64,000 bases of DNA from Hyphomicrobiales bacterium (GTDB lineage Bacteria > Pseudomonadota > Alphaproteobacteria > Rhizobiales > Rhizobiaceae), in assembly GCA_900469475.1 (NCBI GenBank), contig UBXG01000006.1, positions 62,001 to 126,000 of the forward strand, written 5' to 3'. The position numbers were made by a program, and so were the translations under genes. The notes under the pieces are model-generated. The model ran no database searches and had not been told where the DNA came from. It worked only from the letters and a program-made list of their open reading frames with translations. Below are positions 27,911-38,900 of this stretch, piece after piece. Every line of letters begins with the position of its first letter. Within the stretch, counting starts at the first letter, position 1.

Positions 27911-29122
27911 TTACGCAACGGCCCTTGCAAGCGCACAGCGAGACCACAGCGCATGCAGCGCACCGACCAGCTGTTCGATATCGCCATCCGAATGCAGCGG
28001 CGTCGGCGTGATGCGCAGGCGCTCGGTCTTCTTCGGCACCGTCGGATAGTTGATCGGCTGGACATAGACACCGGCGTCGAGCAGCAGATCCGAAATCCAC
28101 TTGCACTTGGCCGCATCGCCGACCATGACCGGAACCACATGGCTCGGGTTCGGCATGTGCGGAATGCCGGCCGCATCAAGCTGCGCGCGCAGCTTGCGCA
28201 CGCGATCCTGATGGCGGGCGCGTTCGAACTGGCTGACCTTGAGGTGCTGGATCGAGGCGACGGCACCGGCGGCCAGAGCCGGCGGCAGCGACGTCGTGAA
28301 GATGAAGCCTGACGCAAACGACCGGATGAAATCACAGAGCGCGGTGGAAGCAGCAATATAGCCGCCCATGACGCCGAATGCCTTGCCGAGCGTGCCCTCG
28401 ATGACGGTCAGGCGATCCATCAATCCCTCGCGCTCAGCAATGCCGCCACCGCGCGGGCCGTACATGCCGACGGCATGTACTTCGTCGAGATAGGTCATCG
28501 CGCCATACTTGTCGGCGAGATCGCAGATTTCCTTGATGGGGGCAATATCGCCATCCATGGAATAGACGCTCTCGAACGCGATCAGCTTCGGCGCCTTGGG
28601 ATCGGCGGCCTTCAGCTTGGCTTCGAGATCGTGCAGGTCATTGTGCTTCCAGATGACCTTCTCGCACTTCGCATAGCGAATGCCTTCGATCATCGATGCG
28701 TGGTTGAGCGCATCCGAGAAGATGATGAGGCCGGGAATGCGCGCGCCGAGCGTGCCGAGTGTCGCCCAATTGGAGATGTAGCCGGAGGTGAAGATCAGCG
28801 CGGATTCCTTGCCGTGGAGATCGGCGAGTTCCTGCTCGAGTAGAACATGGTGGTGATTGGTGCCAGAAATATTCCGGGTGCCTCCCGCACCCGCGCCACA
28901 GTGATCGATCGCTTGCTTCATCGCCTCGATCACTTTCGGATGCTGGCCCATGCCGAGATAGTCGTTGGAGCACCAGACGGTCACTTCCTGCGGGCCGTTC
29001 GGGGTATGCCTGATAGCGCGGGGGAAATTGCCACTGCGGCGTTCCAGATCTGCGAAGATCCGGTAGCGGCCTTCATTGTGAAGACCTTCCAGCTCGCCCT
29101 TAAAAAATGCTTCGAAATCCAT
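27911..29122 (-). CDS. hemA: 5-aminolevulinate synthase
   Basis: A 403-residue PLP enzyme condensing glycine and succinyl-CoA to 5-aminolevulinate, the Shemin route to heme and B12 of alphaproteobacteria. The glycine-rich loop [14 protein letters not shown] is at 75-88 and the PLP lysine is K247 in [15 protein letters not shown] is the usual N-terminus; of the two adjacent ATGs, the second (29122) has the better GGAG spacing. The gene stands alone, divergent from nothing close and convergent with dxr. Confidence 0.97.
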   Translation of the reverse strand: MDFEAFFKGELEGLHNEGRYRIFADLERRSGNFPRAIRHTPNGPQEVTVWCSNDYLGMGQHPKVIEAMKQAIDHCGAGAGGTRNISGTNHHHVLLEQELADLHGKESALIFTSGYISNWATLGTLGARIPGLIIFSDALNHASMIEGIRYAKCEKVIWKHNDLHDLEAKLKAADPKAPKLIAFESVYSMDGDIAPIKEICDLADKYGAMTYLDEVHAVGMYGPRGGGIAEREGLMDRLTVIEGTLGKAFGVMGGYIAASTALCDFIRSFASGFIFTTSLPPALAAGAVASIQHLKVSQFERARHQDRVRKLRAQLDAAGIPHMPNPSHVVPVMVGDAAKCKWISDLLLDAGVYVQPINYPTVPKKTERLRITPTPLHSDGDIEQLVGALHALWSRCALARAVA

Positions 29123-29340
29123 CATATGCTCCAGTACCGTGCGACCGTTTTCGAGAATGCCGGATCACACGTCAACCCCTCCGCATTGCTTTCGCGCCCG
29201 CTGCGGCAAATGGCCCCTAATTTTGAACAATTCCAGACAAGAATAGCCAATCACATCAATTTGACAATCGAAACCATGCTGGAAACACTCTCTCCGGAGC
29301 GGCGGGTAAACCCCACCGCTCCGAGCTTATTTGCGGCAAT

Positions 29341-30135
29341 CTATGCCGCAGCCACGGCACGCTTGGCCATGACCTTGATCAAATTGGCGCGATACTCGGC
29401 CGTTGCATGCAGGTCGGAAAGCAACGATGACGGATCGACCGTTACGCCCGTAACCGCATCCGGTAGCCAGTTCGCCGCAAGCGCCTGCTCCAGTTCGGCA
29501 TGACGGAACACGCCGTCCGCACCGGCACCGGTGACGGCAACGCGCACCCCACCTGCCCCCTTGGCGACGAAGACCCCCGTCATCGCATAGCGCGAAGCGG
29601 GGTTGGGGAATTTGGCATAGCCTGCACGCTCCGGCGCGTCGAAGGCGATGGAGGTAATGAGCTCAGCCCCCTCCAGCGCCGTCTCAAACAGGCCACGGAA
29701 GAAATCGTCGGCCGCGATTTGCCTCCGGTCCGTGACGATGGTGGCGTTCAGCGCCAACATCGCCGAGGGGTAATCCGCCGCCGGATCATTGTTGGCGATG
29801 GAGCCGCCGATCGTCCCCATATGCCGGACATGCGGATCGCCGATCATGCCGGCAAGGTCGCAGAGCGCCGGACAGACCGCGCGGATGGCGGCAGAGGAGG
29901 CAACCTCCGCATGGGTGGTCGCCGCTCCGATCGTGACCCTGCGGCCATCGACGCGGATCCCCTTGATCGAAGGGATATGCCTGAGATCGACGAGATCGCT
30001 CGGCGACGCCAGACGCTGTTTCATGGTGGCGATCAGCGTCATGCCGCCGGAGACATATTTGCCCTCGTCGGTGTTCGACAGAAGCTTGACGGCTTCGTCG
30101 ACCGAGGAGGCGCGATGGTAATTCGTTGCATACAT
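29341..30135 (-). CDS. Molybdenum hydroxylase FAD-binding medium subunit (CoxM-like)
   Basis: About 264 residues. FAD-binding subunit of a xanthine-oxidase-family enzyme: SGGMTLIATMKQRL, the FAD motif TIGGSIANNDPAADYPSAMLAL and a C-terminal CO_deh_flav_C domain. The start at MYATNYHRAS follows family practice. It is the third gene of the operon, 20 bases after the large subunit, and passes electrons from the 2Fe-2S clusters to the acceptor. Confidence 0.9.
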   Translation of the reverse strand: MYATNYHRASSVDEAVKLLSNTDEGKYVSGGMTLIATMKQRLASPSDLVDLRHIPSIKGIRVDGRRVTIGAATTHAEVASSAAIRAVCPALCDLAGMIGDPHVRHMGTIGGSIANNDPAADYPSAMLALNATIVTDRRQIAADDFFRGLFETALEGAELITSIAFDAPERAGYAKFPNPASRYAMTGVFVAKGAGGVRVAVTGAGADGVFRHAELEQALAANWLPDAVTGVTVDPSSLLSDLHATAEYRANLIKVMAKRAVAAA

Positions 30136-30155
30136 AGTCCTATCCTCGTCTCGTT

Positions 30156-32501
30156 TCAGGCCGTGGCCCGTGCCGCTTCCCATACCTTGAGCGGGGTCGC
30201 CGGCATATTCAGCCTGTTGTTGCCGATGGCATCGGTAATGGCGTTAATCAGCGCCGGCGGCGAGCCGATGGCGCCCGCCTCGCCGCATCCCTTGATCCCT
30301 AGGGGATTGTTCGGACACGGCGTGTTCTGATGCGAAAGTTGGAAGGACGGCAGATCGTCGGCGCGCGGCATGGTGTAGTCCATGAAGCTCGCCGTCAGCA
30401 GCTGGCCGTTCTCATCATAATGCACGCCTTCCAGCAACGCCTGGCCGATGCCTTGCGCGATGCCGCCATGCACCTGTCCCTCGACGATCATCGGATTGAT
30501 GATATTGCCGAAGTCGTCGGCCGCCACGAACTGCACGATCTCCGTCTTGCCCGTTTCCGGGTCCACCTCGACCTCGCAGATGTAGCAGCCTGCCGGGAAG
30601 GTGAAGTTCGCCGGATCGTAAAAGGCGGTTTCCTTGAGGCCCGGCTCCATGCCGGCGGGCAGATTGTGCGCGGTATAGGAGGCGAGCGCCACCTGGAACC
30701 AGGGCAGCGTCTTGTCGGTGCCCGCGACCTTTAACTCGCCGTTCTCGATGACGATATCGCTTTCGTCGGCCTCCATCAGGTGGGCGGCGATCTTCTTTGC
30801 CTTCGCCTCCACCTTGTCGAGCGCCTTGACGACGGCGGACATGCCGACGGCGCCCGAACGGGAACCATAGGTGCCCATGCCCATCTGCACCTTGTCGGTA
30901 TCGCCATGGACGATGGAGACGCTGTCGATCGGCACACCGAGGCGATCGGCGACCAATTGCGCGAACGTCGTCTCATGCCCCTGTCCATGGCTGTGCGATC
31001 CGGTGAGCACTTCGATGGTCCCGACCGCATTCACCCGCACCTCTGCCGATTCCCAGAGGCCGACGCCTGCCCCGAGCGATCCCACCGCCTGCGAGGGCGC
31101 GATGCCGCAAGCTTCGATGTAGCAGCTCATGCCGATGCCGCGCTTCATGCCGCGACGGGCGGCTTCCGCCTTGCGGGCCGGAAAGCCGGCCCAATCGGCC
31201 TGCTGCATGGCCGCGTTGAGCGAAGCCTCATAGTCGCCGGCGTCGTAATTCATGATCACGGGCGTCTGGTAGGGGAACGAGCGTATGAAGTTGATCCGCC
31301 GGAGTTCCGCCGGCGAGACGCCGAGTTCGCGCGCCGCCGTTTCCACCGTGCGCTCCAGCAGATAGGTCGCCTCCGGCCGCCCTGCCCCGCGATAGGCATC
31401 GACGGGCACGGTATTGGTATAAACCGTACGGACATTGGCGTGGATCGCCGGAATGGCATATTGCCCCGACAGCAGCGTCGCATAGAGATAGGTCGGCACC
31501 GCCGAGGAAAAGAGCGACATATAAGCGCCGAGATTGGCGATCGTGTCGACTTTCAGAGCCGTCATGCGATTTTGCGCATCGAAGGCCATCTTGACCTTGG
31601 AAACATGATCGCGACCATGCGCATCGGTGAGGAAGGCCTCCGTGCGGTCGGCCGTCCATTTGACGGGCACGCCGGTCTTCTTCGACGCCCAGAGACAGAC
31701 AATCTCTTCCGGATAGATATAGATCTTCGAGCCGAAGCCGCCGCCGACATCCGGCGCGATGACGCGCAGCTTGTTTTCCGGCGCGACATTATAGAAGGCG
31801 CTCATGACGAGCCGGGCCACATGCGGGTTCTGGCTTGTGGTGTAGCAGGTATAGTGGTCCTCGGCCGCATCGTAGATGCCAAGTGTGGCGCGCGGCTCCA
31901 TGGCATTCGGCGAAAGCCTGTTGTTGTGGATCTCGATTTCGGTGACGTGCGCGGCCTCGGCAATCGCCTTGTCGGTCGCTGCCGCGTCGCCAAGCTCCCA
32001 GTCGAAAATCAGGTTGTTTGCCGCTTCCGGATGGATCTGCGGTGCGCCAGCTTTCAGCGCGTCAACTGCCTCGACGACGGCAGGCAGCTCCTCATAATCG
32101 ACCGCTACGGCTTCAGCCGCATCGCGTGCCTCGCCAAGACTGTCGGCAACGACAATGGCGACGGCATCGCCGACATAGCGCACGGTATCGACCGCCAGTG
32201 GCCGCCAGGCGCCCATCTTCATCGGCGAGCCGTCGCGGGAATGAATCATCCAACCGCAGATCAGATTGCCGATGCCGTCATCAAGCAGCTGCTTGCCATC
32301 GAGCACGCCGATCACGCCCGGCATGGAGAGTGCCGCTGACGCATCGATGCTCTTGATCTTTGCATGCGCATGCGGGCTGCGGACGAAATAGGCATATTTC
32401 ATGCCCGGCGTCACCATGTCGTCGGTGTATCGCCCCTTGCCCGTCAGAAATCGCTTGTCTTCTTTTCGCGCCACGCGCGCACCAATGCCTTCAACGCCCA
32501 T
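30156..32501 (-). CDS. Molybdenum hydroxylase large subunit (CoxL-like, form II)
   Basis: A 781-residue molybdopterin-cytosine-dinucleotide-binding catalytic subunit. It has the N-terminal Ald_Xan_dh_C domain, then MoCo domains with GGGFGSK, AYRGAGRPEA and GQGHETTFAQ, and the catalytic-glutamate region CGEAGAIGSPPALINAI. The active-site loop is AYRGAGR, not the AYXCSFR of true aerobic CO dehydrogenase, so the substrate is probably an aldehyde or N-heterocycle. The ATG at 32501 is preferred because GGAGG sits five bases before it. Confidence 0.9.
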   Translation of the reverse strand: MGVEGIGARVARKEDKRFLTGKGRYTDDMVTPGMKYAYFVRSPHAHAKIKSIDASAALSMPGVIGVLDGKQLLDDGIGNLICGWMIHSRDGSPMKMGAWRPLAVDTVRYVGDAVAIVVADSLGEARDAAEAVAVDYEELPAVVEAVDALKAGAPQIHPEAANNLIFDWELGDAAATDKAIAEAAHVTEIEIHNNRLSPNAMEPRATLGIYDAAEDHYTCYTTSQNPHVARLVMSAFYNVAPENKLRVIAPDVGGGFGSKIYIYPEEIVCLWASKKTGVPVKWTADRTEAFLTDAHGRDHVSKVKMAFDAQNRMTALKVDTIANLGAYMSLFSSAVPTYLYATLLSGQYAIPAIHANVRTVYTNTVPVDAYRGAGRPEATYLLERTVETAARELGVSPAELRRINFIRSFPYQTPVIMNYDAGDYEASLNAAMQQADWAGFPARKAEAARRGMKRGIGMSCYIEACGIAPSQAVGSLGAGVGLWESAEVRVNAVGTIEVLTGSHSHGQGHETTFAQLVADRLGVPIDSVSIVHGDTDKVQMGMGTYGSRSGAVGMSAVVKALDKVEAKAKKIAAHLMEADESDIVIENGELKVAGTDKTLPWFQVALASYTAHNLPAGMEPGLKETAFYDPANFTFPAGCYICEVEVDPETGKTEIVQFVAADDFGNIINPMIVEGQVHGGIAQGIGQALLEGVHYDENGQLLTASFMDYTMPRADDLPSFQLSHQNTPCPNNPLGIKGCGEAGAIGSPPALINAITDAIGNNRLNMPATPLKVWEAARATA

Positions 32502-32582
32502 CACATCCTCCATTGGGGTTCCGGGCCCGGCAATCCGCCAAGATCACAGTCCAAGCGTTTAGCCAGACGATCTCGGTGGAAT

Positions 32583-33071
32583 TTATTCGGCCGCCTGCTG
32601 GGCGGCGTTCATTGCGGCATTGGCTGAAAGCACCGCCTTGACGATGTTGTGATAGCCGGTGCATCGACAGATATTGCCTTCGAGTTCGTTGCGCACCGTC
32701 TTCTCGTCAAGCTTGCCGCCATGGCGGTTGATCATGTCGACCGATGCCATCACCATGCCCGGCGTGCAGAAGCCGCATTGCAGGCCATGATGCTCCTTGA
32801 AGGCAGCCTGAACCGGATGCAGCTCGCCATTGGCGGCCAGACCCTCGATGGTTGTGATCTTGGAGCCGGAAGCCTGAACGGCCAGGATCGAACAGCTCTT
32901 CACCGACTTGCCATCCATATGGATGACACAGGCGCCGCACTGGCTGGTATCGCAGCCGACATGGGTTCCGGTCAGGCCGAGTTTTTCCCTGATGAAATGG
33001 ACAAGCAGCGTGCGATCCTCGCACTCGCCGCTGACCGAACGGCCGTTCACCGTCAAAGTCACTTTTGCCAT
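32583..33071 (-). CDS. Molybdenum hydroxylase 2Fe-2S small subunit (CoxS-like)
   Basis: 162 residues with two [2Fe-2S] domains: plant-ferredoxin type C40, C45, C48, C60, and the all-helical second domain C99, C102, C135, C137. It carries electrons from the molybdenum centre to FAD. The start [10 protein letters not shown] has GAGGA just upstream; the longer open frame to 33242 is not part of the protein. It is the first gene of the small-large-medium operon. Confidence 0.93.
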   Translation of the reverse strand: MAKVTLTVNGRSVSGECEDRTLLVHFIREKLGLTGTHVGCDTSQCGACVIHMDGKSVKSCSILAVQASGSKITTIEGLAANGELHPVQAAFKEHHGLQCGFCTPGMVMASVDMINRHGGKLDEKTVRNELEGNICRCTGYHNIVKAVLSANAAMNAAQQAAE

Positions 33072-33369
33072 ATTTTCCTCCTCGCCTCTCCTCCAGAGGC
33101 ATGGAGCATCATTTGACTTTTTCGCAATCCAATCAACCTCTACTTTAGAGAGGAGGTGGATTTTCTGCCTGGCGGCAAGCTGTTTTCTTCTCCAGACAGG
33201 ACGCCGCCTTTTTTCAGCAATAAAAAAACTGCTATCCACCAATAGACAATCATATTTTGCACGATATTTTCTATTGTTGCAGGACTGTAAAGACAGCCCA
33301 TCGTGGTGGAGCTGAAGAATTGGGACGACGTTGGCCGAGGTTCGGCTTAACTAACGTTGGAGAGAGTAA

Positions 33370-33669
33370 ATGAAGAAAGTTCTTATGCTCGCATTGGTCG
33401 GCTTGTCTATCGCAAGCTGCACGCCGACCGAACAGGGCGCAGGCATCGGCGCAGCAGGCGGCGCGATCATCGGCGGAGCCGTGACCGGTAACGTCCGCGG
33501 CGCAGCTGTTGGTGCCGCAATTGGCGGCCTTTCCGGTGCAGTCATCGGCAGCGTCCGGGAACAGCCCGGCCAGTGCTACTACCGCGATCGTTACGGACGT
33601 CGCTATATCGACGATTGCCCGCGCGGCGGCTATCGCGGTGGTTATGGCGGCGGCTACGGCGGCTATTGA
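33370..33669 (+). CDS. Glycine-zipper lipoprotein
   Basis: A 99-residue protein with a lipoprotein signal (lipobox SIASC, Cys 17), a glycine-zipper membrane segment (GAGIGAAGGAIIGGAV...GAAIGGLSGAVIG) and a Gly/Tyr-rich tail ending in GYGGGYGGY. Proteins of this kind are small outer-membrane lipoproteins of unknown role. A GGAGAG ribosome site precedes the ATG and a strong terminator follows, so it is monocistronic. Confidence 0.8.
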   Translation: MKKVLMLALVGLSIASCTPTEQGAGIGAAGGAIIGGAVTGNVRGAAVGAAIGGLSGAVIGSVREQPGQCYYRDRYGRRYIDDCPRGGYRGGYGGGYGGY

Positions 33670-33695
33670 TCGATTTTTCATCGCATTTGGAAGGT

Positions 33696-33721
33696 CCCGG
33701 GCTACAGCCCGGGATTTTTTT
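33696..33721 (+). terminator. Terminator of the glycine-zipper gene
   Basis: CCCGGGC-TACA-GCCCGGG, a perfect 7-bp GC stem with a 4-base loop, followed by A and seven T residues. Confidence 0.9.
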
Positions 33722-33984
33722 ATTCGGGCGACGGAGGGTTTGACGTGGGCACAGCAGCCAGACCGGCGCCCGCAAGGACAACTCCGATGCGCCATTCTTC
33801 AACCGGCCCTAATATGTGAAATCCCGCCTTGAAACGCGGGCTTTTCACCCGCAAAAGGTTATCTTTTCCCCGTTTTTGACTCCAAAACGGTACACCTGAG
33901 GGACTTTTGCCTCTATGGTGGCCGCGCGTTAACTCCCGGGAAACGTCAAACTGAGTAAGTTCTCATGTAACCGTAAAGCGGCGT
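33722..33984. other. Gap between glycine-zipper gene and tamA
   Basis: With the terminator this makes about 315 bases without a gene. It contains one small hairpin, CCCGC-N8-GCGGG (33823-33840), followed by CTTTTC. The tamA promoter must lie in the right half; I see no confident -35/-10 pair. Confidence 0.4.
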
Positions 33985-35910
33985 ATGCATAAAAGAACTG
34001 AACCGAGAAAGAGTATTGCGTATCGGCGGGCAGGAACCGTGGCAGCGGTTGCGGCAGTGCTGGCGCTCGGTCCTGTGTGCGCCCAAAATGCCTTTGCATT
34101 CAAGCTGTTCGGCATCAAGCTCTGGGGCGAAGACGAAACGGCGGATCAGGTGTCCGATCCCGTCCGCTACACGGTCGATTTCCAGGCCGACAATCTCGAC
34201 AAGGATCTGAAGGAAGCGTTGAACGACAGCTCGATGCTGATTTCCGACAAGGACAAGCCGGTCTCCGGCGACCTCGGCGTCGTCGTGAAGGCGCGTGACG
34301 ACCGCGATCGCCTGATAGCCACACTTTACGAGAAGGCCCGCTACGGCGGCGTGGTCACCATCACCATCAACGGCACTCCCCTTGATGCCCTACCGCCGAC
34401 ACCGACCTTCAGCCGCGCCAAGCCGGTTGTCGTCACGATCGGCGTCGATCCCGGCCCGGTCTTCAAACTTGGGAAGATCAACCTGCTCGGCGACGCCGCC
34501 GGGCTGGACCCGGCCAATTATGGCCTCGTGCACGGCGGCGATGCCGGCTCGCTGACCATTCTGAAGGCGGGCGACAAGATGGTCGCCGACTTCAAGAACG
34601 AAGGTCATCCGCTCGCCAAGCTGGACAAGCGCGATGTCGTCGCCGATCATGCGAGCAATACCGTCGACGTATCGCTGAAGGTTGAAAGCGGTCCTGTCGC
34701 TCCTTTCGGCAATGTCGGCGTCACCGGCCAGAAGTCGGTCGATCCGGATTTCATCAAGCGCTATGCCCGCATCAACGAAGGCAAGCCCTACTCGCCCGAT
34801 GAGCTGAAGAAGGCATCGGATCGCCTGAGAAAGCTCGGCGTCTTTTCCAGCGTCACCATCCGCGAGGCCGACAAGCTGGCGCCGGATGGCAGCATTCCGA
34901 CGACCATCGAGGTGTCGGAAGGCAAGCAGCGCTTCTTCGGTGTCGGCGCACAATATTCCACCATCGACGGCTTCGGCCTGCAGGGCTATTGGGGGCACCG
35001 CAATCTGACCGGACGCGCGGATTCGCTACGCATCGAAGGGTCGGTATCGCGCATCGGCGAGACCACGGATGTCGGTCAACTCGACTACACCGCCGGCATT
35101 ACCTATGTCAGGCCGGCGACCTTCTATCCTTCCGCGACCTTCACGGCCGGCCTCAAGATGCAAAGCCTGCATCCGGACGCCTACGACGCCAATACCGCCA
35201 CGGCGAGCGGCGGACTCGCCTATGAAATCAACGATCAGGATACGGTATCCGCCGGCGGCGAGGTTTCCTATGAATCCGATACTACCGATGCTTTCGGAAA
35301 ACATAATTACCTGACGGTGGCGATCCCGCTCGAATACGTCCGGGACACGCGTGACAACAAGCTGGACCCCACGGAAGGCTTTCGCGCCTCCATCAGCGCC
35401 AAGCCGAGCTATGAGGCAATGGGCGGCACGGTTTTCAGCTCCTTCGAGGGCTCGATCACCGGTTACAAGGGCATAGGCGCCAACAACAACGTGGTCTTCG
35501 CCGGCAAGCTGGCTGCGGGCTCGCTGCTGGGTGCGAACAGCATTGAGGACATTCCCGCCACCCGGCGTTTCTATGCCGGTGGCGGCGGCTCGGTGCGCGG
35601 TTACAGCTATCAGGAAATCTCGCCCTATAACTCGCACGGTGACGAAACCGGCGGGCGCTCCTACGTGACCGCCTCCTTCGAAGCGAGGGTGAAGATCACC
35701 GATACGATCGGTGTCGTACCCTTCCTCGATATGGGCAGCGTCACCGACAGTGTCTTGCCCGACGGGTCCGACCTGCGCATTGGTGCCGGCGTGGGCTTGC
35801 GCTACGCTACGCCCTTCGGCCCGATCAGGCTCGATGTTGCCGTGCCGTTGAAGAAATATGACAATGGCACATCTTATGGCATCTATGCCGGCATCGGCCA
35901 GGCCTTCTGA
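33985..35910 (+). CDS. tamA: Outer-membrane autotransporter assembly protein TamA
   Basis: A 641-residue Omp85-family protein. A long signal peptide (to about residue 35, ending NAFA) is followed by POTRA-type domains (about 50-330) and a 16-strand BamA-like beta-barrel with RRFYAGGGGSVRGYSYQEISP, the conserved barrel-lumen motif, and a final strand ending in phenylalanine. TamA works with TamB in inserting outer-membrane proteins and in lipid transfer. tamB follows after 65 bases, the usual pair. Confidence 0.93.
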   Translation: MHKRTEPRKSIAYRRAGTVAAVAAVLALGPVCAQNAFAFKLFGIKLWGEDETADQVSDPVRYTVDFQADNLDKDLKEALNDSSMLISDKDKPVSGDLGVVVKARDDRDRLIATLYEKARYGGVVTITINGTPLDALPPTPTFSRAKPVVVTIGVDPGPVFKLGKINLLGDAAGLDPANYGLVHGGDAGSLTILKAGDKMVADFKNEGHPLAKLDKRDVVADHASNTVDVSLKVESGPVAPFGNVGVTGQKSVDPDFIKRYARINEGKPYSPDELKKASDRLRKLGVFSSVTIREADKLAPDGSIPTTIEVSEGKQRFFGVGAQYSTIDGFGLQGYWGHRNLTGRADSLRIEGSVSRIGETTDVGQLDYTAGITYVRPATFYPSATFTAGLKMQSLHPDAYDANTATASGGLAYEINDQDTVSAGGEVSYESDTTDAFGKHNYLTVAIPLEYVRDTRDNKLDPTEGFRASISAKPSYEAMGGTVFSSFEGSITGYKGIGANNNVVFAGKLAAGSLLGANSIEDIPATRRFYAGGGGSVRGYSYQEISPYNSHGDETGGRSYVTASFEARVKITDTIGVVPFLDMGSVTDSVLPDGSDLRIGAGVGLRYATPFGPIRLDVAVPLKKYDNGTSYGIYAGIGQAF

Positions 35911-35975
35911 CAGACTGTATAGTTGTCGCGGGCCTTTCAGCACACGGTTACAAAGTTGAGGTTACTGTCGCTTTC

Positions 35976-38900
35976 ATGAGCATATTGATTCGAATTCTCG
36001 GGAAACTGGTGCGCTGGATCGCTTATGCGGTCGTGGCAATCCTCTTGCTCGTGATCGCGGCTGTGCTCGTCGTCGGTCTAGTACCCTCCGCAACCGGCTA
36101 CGCCGTCGATCAGGTGGCGAAGATCGCCTCGACGCCGGATCGCACCATCGCGATCGCCGCGCCCTCGGGGCTGTTGAACGGCAATCTGAGGGTCGGTTCG
36201 ATCACTGTGTCCGACACGAAGGGCTCCTATGCCAAGGTGCAGAACCTTGCCATCGACTGGTCTCCACTGTCCTTGCTGACCGGCACCTTCCATGCCGATC
36301 GCGTCGCAGCCGATGTCGTCGATTTCGAACGGCCGCCGGTTTCGACGGTCGCACCCGCGCCAGAAACGCAGTCGACGGGTGGCGGCAGCTTCTCCCTGCC
36401 CATTGCCGTCGATATCGGCGCCATCGCCCTGCCTGATCTTCGCATCGGACAGGCTGTCGCGGGACAGGATTTCATTCTGGCCGCCGACGGCAGTGTCAAA
36501 GCAAACAGCAGCAGTATGGGTCTGACACTCAATGCCTTCAGGCACGACGTGCCCGATGCCAAGCTTTCCGCCGATATCGCCTTTGCTCCGGCCGACAATC
36601 AGCTGAAACTGAAAACGCAGATTTCCGAGCCGCGCGACGGCATGCTGGCCGGGCTGCTGCACCTGCCGGGCGGACCCGCCGTCAACATCGACCTTTCCGG
36701 CGACGGCCCCCTCTCCAACTGGGCTGGCAAGCTGCAAGCGGCACTCGACGGTAAGCCGACAGTCGCCATCACCGGCCACCACAGCCTCTCGGCCGACGGC
36801 CTGCATCATATCGACGTCAAGGGCGGCGGCGATGTCGATTCGCTCCTGCCGCCGACCCTGCGTGCGCTCTTTGCCGGCCAGACGACAATCGATCTTTCGG
36901 CGGCCTTTGACGGCAAGGGCAAGATCGATATCCAGACCGGCAACCTCGCCACAGGCAGCGCCGTGCTTGCTGCATCGGGCACGCTCGATCCCGCCGGCAA
37001 CAACAGCCTCAATGCCAATCTGATCGGCACTTCCGGTCCTGTCGACTTCCGCTGGCCGATGGAAAACGGCGAGGCCCGCGCCCTGATCTCGCGGGTTGAC
37101 ATCGCACTGACGGGTGCGGCGCAATCGGTGAAAATCGATGCCAAGGCCGCACTTGACAGCGCCAGCACGCCGCAAGGCAACATCGGACAGATCAATCTCG
37201 GTGCCCGCAGCGATGCCTTCAATCTCACCGCCATGTCCGGCCCGCTGCAGCTTCGCCTGGTTGTCGGCCAGACAGCCTTCGTGAGCCCCGACCTCAATCG
37301 CCTGATCCGCGCGCCGATTGCCCTGACTGCGCCGCTTCAGCTCTCGCCCGATACGATCGGCTTCAACAATACAACATTGGAAAGCGCCAGCATCGGCGGC
37401 ACCGTCAACGGCAAATATACGCTGTCGTCAAAGGCGCTTACGGGCAATTTCAAGCTTTTCGCCCTGCCCGGCGTTCTGCCGGATGGTGTCTCGAACAAGT
37501 TCGAAGGCACGATCTCCCTGGAAGGCCAGGTCGCCGGCACTGTGCCGACCAAGATGACGCTCTCCAATCTTGCGGTGAAATCCAATGTCGCCGAGATCAA
37601 CGGCAATGTCGCGCTCAACGACCAATCGCTGACATCGGATCTATCCGGCAAGGTGCTCGACCTTTCCAAGCTCGTCCCGAATGCGCAGGGACAGGCCGAT
37701 ATCGGTCTCAAGGCCAAGGGTCCCCTCTCCGCGCTTGATATCGACGCGACCGTCAAGGCCGTTAATGTCAAGCTGGCGGGACGGCTGCTCGATACGCTCG
37801 ATATCGGCGTGACCGGTACCGCCGACCCCAAAGCTCCGCAAGCAAAGGTTCAGGCAAGCGGCGCAATCGATGGCAAGCCGATCCGTATCACTGCCGACGC
37901 CGTTTCCAAGGATGGCCGCACAAGCATCCCGTCGCTGGCAGCCGAAATCGGCACCAACAAGCTGCAGGGCAAGCTGGATTTGTCGCCGAGCTTCGAGCCA
38001 ACGGGTGCATTGACCTTCGACCTCCCGGATCTCAGCCTGCTGGCCGCCCTTGCCGGCCAAAAGGCCGAGGGCGACCTCAAGGGCTCGCTCGATATCGCCA
38101 GCGCCAACGGCAAGACCGGCCTGAAGGTCAACGCCAATGGTAATGGTATCCGCCGCGACGATCTCGTCATCAGCAAGCCGGCCGTAGCGCTTGCCGTCGA
38201 CGATCTCAAGGCCTTCTCCGCCAATGGCAGCATCCGCGCCGATACGATTGCCTCGGGTGCCAACCGCATCGCCGATCTCAATCTGACCTTCACCCAGCAG
38301 GGCAGCCGCACGGATTTCGATCTGAAATCGGCTTATGACAACGCCCCGCTGACAACACGCGGCAGCGTTGACACGGCTGGCGGCCAGACGACAGTTAATC
38401 TCGATTCCTTCGCCGGCGCACCGCGCACGATACCGGTGAAGCTCGCATCGCCGACGAAGATCGTCATCAAGGACGGCATCGCCTCGCTGAACGGCCTGAC
38501 CCTTCAGACTGGTGGCGGTTCGGTGATTATTGATGGCACCGCCGGGCAGGCCCTGAACATCAATGCGAAGATCGCCAACCTGCCGGCGAGCCTTGCCAAT
38601 GTCTTTGCGCCGACGCTTGCGGCGGAGGGCGTGATTTCGGGCACGGTGGCGGTCACCGGCAAGGCCGCCTCGCCCGCCGTCATCTTCCAGACCAACTGGT
38701 CGGGAGCGGCGACGAGCCAGACGAAATCCGCGGGCCTTGCCGCACTCGGCATCAAGGCCGACGGAAAATTTGCCGACAATATCGTGACCATCAATACCAA
38801 CCTGACCGGCCAAAGCGGCCTGGCGCTGAATGGCGGCGGCACTATCGCCATTGCTGGCAACAAGGCGATGGCGCTGAGGTTTTCCGGTAATCTGCCGTTC

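Noticed and set aside
30156..32501. Naming the large subunit as true CO dehydrogenase CoxL
   Set aside because: The active-site loop AYRGAGR lacks the Cys-containing form I motif.
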